6,700 nt of DNA, taken from positions 1 through 6,700 of the forward strand of contig JAISZQ010000221.1 of NCBI GenBank assembly GCA_031269165.1. Reading direction: 5' to 3'. Each line of letters begins with the position of its first letter. The stretch's first letter is position 1. The DNA comes from Spirochaetaceae bacterium. GTDB taxonomy: Bacteria > Spirochaetota > Spirochaetia > Treponematales > Breznakiellaceae. This document shows positions 1 through 4,660 of this stretch, piece by piece. Position numbers and translations under genes: made by a program. The notes under the pieces were generated by a model. The model saw only the letters and a program-made list of their open reading frames with translations, did no database searches and had not been told where the DNA came from.

Positions 1-285
1 ATTATGCAGTGGATGAAGCAAACGTTCTCCCTCCGCTTTAACATTCGGACGGGAAGGAAGGCGCATCTTTGGGGAGAGCGGTACTGGTCGGAGATTCTGG
101 CGGGGGAGCCGCCGCCTGAGGCGGAAGAGGTGGACTGGGATGCGGTTGTGGCGGAGGCAAAGACACCAATACCGGAGGCAATGGCCTACGCGCTGAGTTG
201 GGACAGCCTGAGGACGGGGGTATGGGAGGCGAAAACGAGTTTTTCGCCCAAAAACCCGCCCTCCCCCGCGTTTCCGCCCGGCTAA
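1..285 (+). CDS. REP-associated tyrosine transposase (RAYT, IS200-like Y1 family), C-terminal part
   Basis: The reading frame is open from the first base, so the gene begins outside the window and the catalytic HUH and tyrosine motifs are not visible. What remains starts Met-Gln-Trp-Met-Lys-Gln, followed by a Phe-Asn, a Gly-Arg and a His-Leu-Trp-Gly-Glu-Arg-Tyr-Trp stretch. This matches the end of the Y1 transposase domain of RAYT proteins, which usually reads as K-x-x-x-x-x-x-F-N-x-x-x-G-R-x-G-H-x-W. An acidic Pro/Glu-rich linker follows. RAYTs are single-copy housekeeping-like relatives of IS200/IS605 transposases that process palindromic repeats through single-stranded DNA. The last ~16 residues (from about base 240) and the TAA stop lie in a dispersed repeat seen again at 607-715, so the tail was probably acquired from repeat DNA. 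Family assignment rests on the recognisable C-terminal motif only. Confidence 0.72.
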   Translation: MMQWMKQTFSLRFNIRTGRKAHLWGERYWSEILAGEPPPEAEEVDWDAVVAEAKTPIPEAMAYALSWDSLRTGVWEAKTSFSPKNPPSPAFPPG

Positions 286-359
286 CCGGGGGCAAAGCCC
301 CCGGTTTACGGCAAAAATGACGTTACATACAGCCTCGGTGTCCTCATCCAAAGACGGCG
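240..359 (+). repeat. Dispersed ~110 bp repeat, copy 1 (overlaps transposase 3' end)
   Basis: Aligns by eye with 607-715 in the same orientation. Shared blocks include a TTTTTCG start, a TTTCCGCCCGG block followed by TAACCG, a CACGGCAAA-like block, AGCCTCG, and an AAAxACGGCG end. This copy has an extra G-rich/C-rich insertion that forms the hairpin at 284-306. It supplies the transposase stop codon. It is probably a member of a genome-wide intergenic repeat family, but that cannot be confirmed from one window. Confidence 0.6.
284..306. repeat. Perfect 10-bp hairpin just after the transposase stop
   Basis: AACCGGGGGC (284-293) pairs perfectly with GCCCCCGGTT (297-306) around an AAA loop. It begins inside the stop codon of the transposase. 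No T-tract follows, so a standard intrinsic terminator is not well supported. Because RAYT proteins act on neighbouring REP hairpins, this could be a substrate, but I do not see a clear GTAG/GGAG guide tetranucleotide. Confidence 0.55.
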
Positions 360-700
360 GGCCATCGTTGGCCGATGGCCTTGGGAGAGGTCTGCCCGCG
401 CCACTGGGAAAAAGGCGAAAAAGAAGCGAATTTCGGGCCATTTCCGGTGTGCCGGGGCAGGGAAACACGGATAAATGCGGCGCGCGGCGGGGGAAAACGG
501 AAAAACAGGCGTTGGAGAGACGATTTTCGCGCAAATATTGCGGCTGAGGTCTGTCCCCGCCCGCTTGGGGCAGCCCCCGCTTGGCTGGATTAGGATCGGA
601 AGCATCTTTTTCGTCCCAATTCACGTTTTCCTCCGTGTTTCCGCCCGGTTAACCGCTCCGCTTCACGGCAAAGACGGCGTTCCAGCAAGCCTCGATTCTC
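286..700. other. Non-coding spacer between transposase and repeat array
   Basis: I see no supportable gene here: the short open frames on both strands lack ribosome sites and family features. It holds the tail of the first dispersed repeat copy, an 8-bp hairpin GGCCATCG/CGATGGCC at 360-380 with a 5-nt loop, and two loosely similar GAGGTCTG-starting stretches near 387 and 546. The second dispersed repeat copy starts at 607. Confidence 0.6.
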
Positions 701-715
701 TGCCCAAAAACGGCG
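607..715 (+). repeat. Dispersed ~110 bp repeat, copy 2
   Basis: Same-orientation partner of 240-359. It lacks the hairpin-forming insertion of copy 1, and its right end runs into the first recognisable ~65 bp array unit (about 702-758). A weaker, inverted resemblance to the first half of this repeat occurs at about 5895-5950. Confidence 0.58.
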
Positions 716-1119
716 TGCTACGCAGTATCGTTGTTCCCGTCAATTGCCGCTTGCTAAACAGTACCCGCCCCCGTCCGTCATTGCGAGCGAGCGGCACATT
801 GCCGAGCGAAGCAATCCAGTGGGGAGACCGCCTCGTCCGGATTGCTTCACCCTGCTCACTTCGCAATGACGTGGGCCACTCACTGAGCGGTACCCGCCCA
901 AAGGGGGCGTGCTCTGCGGTGTTGTTATCCCCGTTGGTTGCTGTTCGCTAAACAGTACCCGCCCAAAAGAGGCGTGTTCTGCGGTGTTGTTATCCCCGTT
1001 GGTTGCTGTTCGCTAAACAGTACCCGCCCCAAGAGGCGTGGCGTGACTGTCCCCGTCGATTGTTGCTCGCTAAACAGTACCCGTCCCAAGAGACATGCTG
1101 TTTGGTATTGCTGCCGGCC
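702..1119 (+). repeat. Left array of ~65 bp tandem repeats
   Basis: Each unit starts CAGTACCCGCCC, continues with GGCGTG, CTGCGGTGTTGTTATCCCCG and TTGGTTGCTGTTCGCTAAA in the best copies, and then runs directly into the next unit. CAGTACC (or CGGTACC) starts occur at 759, 888, 953, 1018 and 1075, with a partial unit before 759. Spacings are 65, 65 and 57 bp between the intact units; the 129 bp gap from 759 to 888 holds a palindromic element. The units at 888 and 953 are nearly identical, while the last is degraded. The units have no internal long palindrome and no variable spacer, and the frames across them are not maintained when unit length varies, so they are not coding. Confidence 0.8.
776..871. 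repeat. Palindromic interspersed element, left copy
   Basis: Starts CGTCATTGCGAG and ends CGCAATGACG, with internal GAAGCAATCC (about 809) and GGATTGCTTC (about 839) forming the inner inverted pair. The 96 bp element can fold into one long imperfect hairpin. From memory, CGTCATTGCGAG...GAAGCAATCC elements are dispersed in several unrelated bacterial genomes. It is embedded within the left ~65 bp array, and the flank GTACCCGCCCCCGTC is shared with the right-hand copy. Confidence 0.78.
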
Positions 1120-1190
1120 TCCCGACAAGTTATCATAATAAATAGTACCAAAGATTCCCCCGGCATATCGACACGTTATCCTAACCTTAC
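1120..1190 (-). repeat. 32-bp repeat module, left inverted copy
   Basis: Bases 1120-1151 match the reverse complement of 4026-4057 at 27 of 32 positions. The following AAAGATTCC and C-run (five C at 1157-1161) match the reverse complement of the sequence around the 11-G tract at 4007-4017. A second, more diverged half begins at about 1167 with TATCGACACGTTATC. The module sits between the ~65 bp array and the operon promoter, mirroring the right side. Confidence 0.7.
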
Positions 1191-1206
1191 CAAATAATAT
1201 TTTCTC

Positions 1207-1235
1207 AAATTATCGGCGAAAGATGCCGATAATTT
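1207..1235. promoter_or_regulatory. Perfect 11-bp inverted repeat touching the -35 box
   Basis: AAATTATCGGC (1207-1217) pairs exactly with GCCGATAATTT (1225-1235) across a 7-nt GAAAGAT gap. The last two bases are the first two of the TTGACA box at 1234-1239. Such placement fits an operator for a dimeric regulator, or a terminator remnant isolating the operon from the repeat array. No T-run follows beyond TTT, so I favour a regulatory site, with low certainty. Confidence 0.45.
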
Positions 1236-1262
1236 GACATAAAACTGAAAAAGTTTTAGAGT
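1234..1262 (+). promoter_or_regulatory. Sigma70-type promoter for the lipoprotein-scpA-scpB-rluB operon
   Basis: A perfect -35 TTGACA at 1234-1239 is followed after exactly 17 bp by TAGAGT at 1257-1262, matching TATAAT at four positions including the key first T, second A and last T. Transcription would start near 1269, giving a leader of about 30 nt before the lipoprotein ATG. No comparable promoter was noticed further downstream in the operon. Confidence 0.6.
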
Positions 1263-1287
1263 ATGAGGGGCTCAAGACTTTTGTTGC

Positions 1288-1293
1288 AAGGAG
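1288..1293 (+). promoter_or_regulatory. Ribosome binding site of the lipoprotein gene
   Basis: AAGGAG lies 7 nt before ATG 1301 and only 4 nt before an in-frame TTG at 1298, so it decides the start in favour of ATG 1301. Confidence 0.75.
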
Positions 1294-1300
1294 TTGTTTG

Positions 1301-1900
1301 ATGAATATGAAAGCGAACAGAGTTTGGATGATTGCCGCAGGGGTTATCGCGGCATTGGCGGCGTCGATTCTGATTACCGCGTGCGCGAAACCGCCCACCG
1401 AGGAGATGGAAGCCGCGCGTACCGCCGTAACGCGGGCGGAAAACGATCCCGATGTCGTGGTCTATGCGGTCTCGGCACTTGCCCGTGCCCGTGAAGCGCT
1501 TTCCAATATGGAGGCGGAAGCGCAGGCGAAACGATACGACACCGCCCGCAGTTATGCCGCAGAAGCCCAGACTGGGGCCGAAAAAGCGATCAATGACGCG
1601 AGGACTCAGGCCGCACGGGCCAAAGATGATTCGGCTAACGCGCTTGCCGCATTGCGTAATGCGGTCGGGGAAACCGATTCCACCATCGCTCAGGGCAAAA
1701 AGAACAAGTTGACCCTTGACTGGAACGAGATCGACCGCGATTATCAAGACGCGCAAGGCGTTGCAGGCGAGGCGGAAGCGGCGGCAGCGGCCAACCGTTA
1801 CCGTGACGTGGTTGAACGGGCCAACACCGCCCGAACGACGCTCAGCGCGATTAACGCGCGAATTTCAGGGGCGAGTCTCGCCGTTACCCGTAAAAAATAA
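1301..1900 (+). CDS. Alanine-rich DUF4398-like lipoprotein
   Basis: Encodes 199 residues. The N-terminus carries Lys and Arg, a hydrophobic segment (about residues 8-25) and an Ile-Thr-Ala-Cys lipobox with Cys28 as the lipidated residue. The mature protein is therefore expected to be membrane-anchored and periplasm-facing or surface-facing. The rest is predicted to be highly helical, rich in Ala, Arg and Glu. Regularly spaced Ala-rich stretches (about residues 38-95, including a Tyr-Ala-Val-Ser-Ala-Leu-Ala-Arg-Ala run) resemble the DUF4398 domain found in spirochaete and proteobacterial lipoproteins. The second half (about 100-190) continues as coiled-coil-like helix. No enzymatic motif is visible and the molecular role is unknown. 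It is the first gene of the operon and its TAA ends one base before the scpA ATG, suggesting cotranscription and translational coupling. The DUF assignment is by pattern only. Confidence 0.8.
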   Translation: MNMKANRVWMIAAGVIAALAASILITACAKPPTEEMEAARTAVTRAENDPDVVVYAVSALARAREALSNMEAEAQAKRYDTARSYAAEAQTGAEKAINDARTQAARAKDDSANALAALRNAVGETDSTIAQGKKNKLTLDWNEIDRDYQDAQGVAGEAEAAAAANRYRDVVERANTARTTLSAINARISGASLAVTRKK

Positions 1901-1901
1901 C

Positions 1902-2678
1902 ATGGTTGGCAGCACGGTTGGCAGCACGGTCAACGAGAGAACGTTAAAGAAAACGTTTAAGATTCCTCGCGTGATGGAAGGGGGCCGGAAAGATTTTGAC
2001 GGTCCTCTCGACCTCCTCCTCTTTCTCATCAAAAAGAACGAGGTGAACCTCTACGACATCCCCATCGCCGAGATTACCGACCAGTACATACACTATGTGA
2101 CGATCGCCGCGCAGCTTGAGCTGGACGACATGGCGGACTTTCACCTCTTGGCCTCGAACTTGCTCTACATCAAGTCGAAGATGCTGTTGCCGGTGGAGTT
2201 CGGCGGCGAGGATGAAGCGGAAGACCCGCGCGCTGAACTGGTCGAGCGGCTCATCGAGTATCAAAAGTTCCGCAAACTCTCGGAACTCATGGAAGAAAAA
2301 GAGCGGGAAGCGGAGTGGATCATCGAACGAAAGAAACTGGAACGGACGTTGCCCTTTGAAAACGAAGAGATGTGGCAAAAGATCGAGGTCTGGGAACTTT
2401 TGAAGACGTTTAACGCGCTGATGAAAAACCTCTCGTCGGAGCAGATCATCGATCTTTACGAGGAGGTTTCGATAAACGAGAAGCTGACGCTGATCGAGGA
2501 GCTTGTTCGGGACAAGGGCGAATGTTTGTTCGAGGATATTGTCGTCCGCCACGGTTCCCTTATGGATATTGTTTGCGCGTTTCTTGCTATACTGGAAGCC
2601 ATGAAACTACGCATGATCTGTGTGTACCAAAACACGTTTTTTGGCGACATCTCGATAAGGGCGGCCGATCGTGGATAA
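1902..2678 (+). CDS. scpA: Segregation and condensation protein A
   Basis: ScpA is the kleisin subunit that, with ScpB, bridges the heads of the SMC dimer in the condensin complex and helps compact and segregate the chromosome. The 258-residue product has the expected length. An N-terminal kleisin signature lies at about residues 32-55 (Phe-Asp-Gly-Pro-Leu-Asp-Leu-Leu-Leu then Tyr-Asp-Ile-Pro), followed by Met-Ala-Asp-Phe-His-Leu-Leu-Ala-Ser and Lys-Ser-Lys-Met-Leu-Leu-Pro. A charged helical linker leads to a C-terminal winged helix containing Ala-Phe-Leu-Ala-Ile-Leu-Glu-Ala-Met-Lys-Leu. ATG 1902 is chosen because it keeps the Lys-Thr-Phe-Lys lead seen before the kleisin motif in relatives. 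It has no clear Shine-Dalgarno site and probably relies on coupling to the upstream stop. ATG 1974 and GTG 1971 are alternatives. The first residues contain a perfect tandem duplication (Val-Gly-Ser-Thr twice). The 3' end overlaps scpB by 8 bases. Confidence 0.95.
   Translation: MVGSTVGSTVNERTLKKTFKIPRVMEGGRKDFDGPLDLLLFLIKKNEVNLYDIPIAEITDQYIHYVTIAAQLELDDMADFHLLASNLLYIKSKMLLPVEFGGEDEAEDPRAELVERLIEYQKFRKLSELMEEKEREAEWIIERKKLERTLPFENEEMWQKIEVWELLKTFNALMKNLSSEQIIDLYEEVSINEKLTLIEELVRDKGECLFEDIVVRHGSLMDIVCAFLAILEAMKLRMICVYQNTFFGDISIRAADRG
1905..1928 (+). repeat. Perfect 12-bp tandem duplication at the scpA start
   Basis: GTTGGCAGCACG occurs twice back to back (1905-1916 and 1917-1928), in frame, adding Val-Gly-Ser-Thr twice directly after the proposed initiator Met. 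Being a multiple of three, copy-number change would not disrupt the frame. It could also indicate that this stretch is untranslated and that ScpA starts at 1971 or 1974. Confidence 0.85.
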
Positions 2679-3207
2679 AGAAACCGCGCTTGTCGAAGCC
2701 GTGCTCTATATGGAAACGAGTCCGGTTACCGCCGAAACCATCGTCAAAATTACCGGGTTGCCGGACAACGCCGTCTCGCTTGCGTTGAGCGAGATCGGCG
2801 CCCGGTGCAAGGCGGAATCGTCCGGCATCGAGTTGCTGGAGACGACCGCCGGCTTTCTCTTCTCGCCAAAAGAGGAACACTGGGACGTTTTGCGCGAGCA
2901 TTACGGCAAGAAGAACCATCTGAAACTGTCGAAGGCCGCCGTCGAGACGCTGACCATCATCGCCTATATGCAGCCGGTGACCCGCGCCGAGATCGAGCAG
3001 ATTCGCGGGGTGAGTGCCGACAACATGATCCGGTTGCTCTTGGAACGGAGCCTCATCCGTGAGGCGGGGAAAAAAGAAGCGCCGGGAAAGCCGGTGCAGT
3101 ACGGGACAACGAAAGAGTTTCTCGATCTTTTTCACCTCGCCAGCATCGCCGACCTGCCCCGTCTCGACGAACCGGACGCGGAAAAATTTGAACTCATACA
3201 AGACTGA
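2671..3207 (+). CDS. scpB: Segregation and condensation protein B
   Basis: ScpB is a dimeric double winged-helix protein that binds the ScpA kleisin linker and regulates the SMC ATPase cycle on DNA. The 178-residue product has two winged-helix units. The first is at about residues 3-75 (Val-Glu-Ala-Val-Leu-Tyr-Met-Glu start). The second is at about 85-165, with the family hallmark Leu-Ser-Lys-Ala-Ala-Val-Glu-Thr-Leu-Thr-Ile-Ile-Ala-Tyr-Met-Gln-Pro-Val-Thr-Arg, then Ile-Arg-Gly-Val, a Pro-Gly-Lys-Pro loop and Asp-Leu-Pro near the end. The start is GTG 2671, overlapping the end of scpA by 8 bases (GTGGATAA). AAGGG at 2657-2661 gives a 9-nt spacing. Such overlap fits tight stoichiometric coupling of ScpA and ScpB. 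The end overlaps the proposed rluB start by about 20 bases. Confidence 0.95.
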   Translation: MDKETALVEAVLYMETSPVTAETIVKITGLPDNAVSLALSEIGARCKAESSGIELLETTAGFLFSPKEEHWDVLREHYGKKNHLKLSKAAVETLTIIAYMQPVTRAEIEQIRGVSADNMIRLLLERSLIREAGKKEAPGKPVQYGTTKEFLDLFHLASIADLPRLDEPDAEKFELIQD

Positions 3208-3973
3208 GCGTCCCGAATGTCCTGCTGAACGTTCCCCAGAACGTCCGTCAGAACGCCTCCAAGCTTTTCTGGCCCATGCTGGGGTCGCGTCCCGGCGGGC
3301 ATCCGAGCGGCTCATCCTCGAAGGCCGCGTAACGGTGAACGGCGGCGTGGTTACCGAACTGGGCACGAAGGCGGCAACGGGCGATGTTGTGTGCGTTGAC
3401 GGGATTCCCGTGCGGCGCGAAACCGTGACGCATTACCTCGCGCTGCATAAGCCGCCCGGCTACATCTGCGCGTCTTCCGACCCGCAGGGACGGCCTCTCG
3501 CGCTTGACCTGTTGCCCGCTGGTATCGGGGAGCGGCTCTACAGCATCGGCCGTCTCGATTACGCCTCGTCCGGCCTCATATTGTTTACCAACGACGGTGA
3601 CTTTGCCGCAAAGGTCGGGCATCCCAGCGCGAACATCGAAAAGGAGTATGTCGTAAAGGCCTCGCGGCCCATTCCCGACGTGCTTCCGGCGCAGTTTGTC
3701 AAGGGTTTAAGCCTTGAGGACGCGCAAACCGGGGAGACGGCACTCTTTCGGGCCGCGTCGATCCGGCGGATTGCCCCGAACACGCTGTCCGTTGTTCTTG
3801 TCGAGGGCAAGAACCGGGAAATCCGGCGCGTGTTTTCCCATTTTCACCTCCACATTGCCTCGTTGCGGCGCGTCCGTATCGGCCCGGTGCTTCTGGGCGA
3901 TTTGCCGGAAGGCGTGTCCCGTTTACTCACTCCGCATGAATTGTCGGCGTTGCGCTGTCTCTCTGACGATTAG
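3188..3973 (+). CDS. rluB: 23S rRNA pseudouridine synthase, RsuA/RluB family
   Basis: Converts a specific uridine of large-subunit rRNA to pseudouridine in the cytoplasm; RluB acts near the peptidyl-transferase centre (U2605 in E. coli numbering). With TTG 3188 the product has 261 residues. An S4 RNA-binding domain spans about residues 23-68 (Arg-Leu-Gln-Ala-Phe-Leu-Ala-His-Ala-Gly-Val-Ala-Ser-Arg-Arg start). The catalytic domain carries Lys-Pro-Pro-Gly at 88-91, the Gly-Arg-Leu-Asp motif at 121-124 with Asp124 as nucleophile, then Gly-Leu-Ile-Leu-Phe-Thr-Asn-Asp-Gly, and Glu-Gly-Lys-Asn-Arg-Glu-Ile-Arg-Arg-Val-Phe. No ATG or GTG lies between 3062 and the S4 domain. TTG 3188, inside scpB, is therefore the best start, although no good Shine-Dalgarno site precedes it. 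Before the S4 domain are degenerate 12-base repeats (3215-3262). Next to scpB is a common genomic home of rluB/ypuL; assignment to 23S rather than 16S rRNA rests on that context. The TAG stop lies within the 3970-4057 repeat. Confidence 0.9.
   Translation: MNSYKTERPECPAERSPERPSERLQAFLAHAGVASRRASERLILEGRVTVNGGVVTELGTKAATGDVVCVDGIPVRRETVTHYLALHKPPGYICASSDPQGRPLALDLLPAGIGERLYSIGRLDYASSGLILFTNDGDFAAKVGHPSANIEKEYVVKASRPIPDVLPAQFVKGLSLEDAQTGETALFRAASIRRIAPNTLSVVLVEGKNREIRRVFSHFHLHIASLRRVRIGPVLLGDLPEGVSRLLTPHELSALRCLSDD
3215..3262 (+). repeat. Four degenerate 12-base repeats in the rluB 5' region
   Basis: Units beginning GAATGTCCT, GAACGTTCC, GAACGTCCG and GAACGCCTC follow each other every 12 bases, encoding a Glu-(Cys/Arg)-x-x series (a Pro/Glu/Arg-rich N-terminal extension). 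They lie between the scpB stop and the S4 domain. Confidence 0.6.
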
Positions 3974-4057
3974 TGCTATTTGATAAGATAGCGGGTCGGT
4001 AGCCGTGGGGGGGGGGGAGGAATCTTTAGTACTATTTACTATGATAGCGTGTCGGTA
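3970..4057 (+). repeat. Paired 32-bp direct repeat with an 11-G tract, right copy of the flanking module
   Basis: Bases 3970-4001 and 4026-4057 match at 27 of 32 positions, period 56. Both begin TTAG and end GTCGGTA. The first TTAG contains the TAG stop of rluB. The 24-bp spacer between them holds an uninterrupted run of 11 G at 4007-4017. The module is the inverted counterpart of 1120-1190, where the equivalent homopolymer is only 5 long. Confidence 0.8.
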
Positions 4058-4060
4058 TGG

Positions 4061-4163
4061 CGGGTGAACATCACCTACAGGCGGCTGTGCTACCGCAGAC
4101 AGGTACTGACTAGGGTAGCCAAGCTACCGAAGGTAGCCGCCGCCTTACGGTGGTGTTCACCCG
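4061..4163. repeat. 103-nt bulged palindrome with alternative internal stems
   Basis: CGGGTGAACATCACC (4061-4075) pairs with GGTGGTGTTCACCCG (4149-4163), with only one mismatch or wobble. Inside, GGCGGC-type and GCTACC/GGTAGC arms extend the stem. GCTACC at 4089-4094 and 4123-4128 alternates with GGTAGC at 4114-4119 and 4132-4137, so two mutually exclusive folds are possible: a long arm with one inner hairpin, or two side-by-side hairpins. It may be a small mobile palindromic element, or a rho-independent-like transcript end without a U tract. It is the only sizeable structure after rluB. No protein is encoded. Confidence 0.6.
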
Positions 4164-4167
4164 GCCG

Positions 4168-4660
4168 GAACGACAACACCACAGAGCACGCCCTTTGGAG
4201 CGGGTACTGTTGAGCAAGCGGCAACCAACGGGGATAACAATACCGCAGAACACGCCTCTTTTGGGCGGGTACTATTGAGCAAGCAGCGACCAACGGGGAA
4301 GTAATACCGCAGAGCACGCCTCCTTTGGAACGGGTACTGTTTAGCGAGCGGCTCAGGGATAACAACACCAGGTAGCACGCTTCTTGGGACGGGTACTGTT
4401 TAGCAAGCAATACCCAGCGGAGATAGCCACACCACAGAGCACGACTCTTGGGACAGGTACTGTTGAGTAAGCGGCGACCAACGGGGATAACACCACCGCA
4501 GAGCACGCCTTCTGGGACGGGTACTGTTTAGCAAGCTACCCGTCATTGCGAGGAGCGAAGCGACGAAGCAATCCAGAAAGGGCAACGTTCCCGGCATCCC
4601 ACGGAATTGCTTCGCTTCGCTCGCAATGACGGACGGGGACGGGTACTGTTGAGGGCTTAA
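4168..4660 (-). repeat. Right array of ~65 bp tandem repeats, inverted relative to the left array
   Basis: Units in plus-strand reading begin GGGTACTGTT, followed by AGCAAGCGGC, CCAACGGGGATAAC, ACCGCAGAGCACGCC and TTGGG. GGGTACT (one AGGTACT) occurs at 4202, 4267, 4332, 4391, 4455, 4519 and 4641, with spacings of 65, 65, 59, 64, 64 and then 122 bp across the palindromic element. A partial unit precedes 4202. The units are the reverse complement of those at 702-1119. No gene is supportable in this stretch; open frames across it are repeat translations that change between frames. Confidence 0.82.
4541..4631. repeat. Palindromic interspersed element, right copy
   Basis: Begins CGTCATTGCGAGGAGCGAAG, includes GAAGCAATCC, and ends GCTTCGCTCGCAATGACG, so the ends are inverted repeats. 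It is 91 bp long and related to the element at 776-871. It is flanked by GACGGGGACGGGTAC, the reverse complement of the flank on the left copy except for one base. Confidence 0.8.

Noticed and set aside
475..951. Plus-strand open frame of 158 codons
   Set aside because: It crosses the dispersed repeat, the palindromic element and the first array units, so it is an accidental frame.
888..1119. CRISPR-like array
   Set aside because: Unit conservation extends over the entire ~65 bp with no unique spacers, and no cas-like gene is present.
925..1197. Short open frames on both strands giving Leu-Asn-Ser-Thr-Arg-Pro repeat peptides
   Set aside because: They are translations of the tandem repeats in changing frames, without ribosome sites. 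Frames are lost when unit length changes.
1298..1300. TTG start for the lipoprotein
   Set aside because: It lies only 4 nt from the AAGGAG site, while ATG 1301 has ideal spacing.
1944..2552. Long minus-strand open frame opposite scpA
   Set aside because: It is the antisense shadow of a well-supported conserved gene; low-complexity Leu/Phe/Arg composition, no ribosome site considered convincing.
2587..3366. 259-codon minus-strand open frame opposite scpB and the rluB start
   Set aside because: It spans two genes antisense and has shadow-type Arg/Gly-rich composition.
4061..4163. Integron attC site
   Set aside because: There are no GTTRRRY/RYYYAAC core sites and no integrase or cassette order.
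4090..4597. Minus-strand open frame of 138 codons and neighbours across the right array
   Set aside because: They are repeat-derived; the same peptide pieces appear in three frames. No family features.
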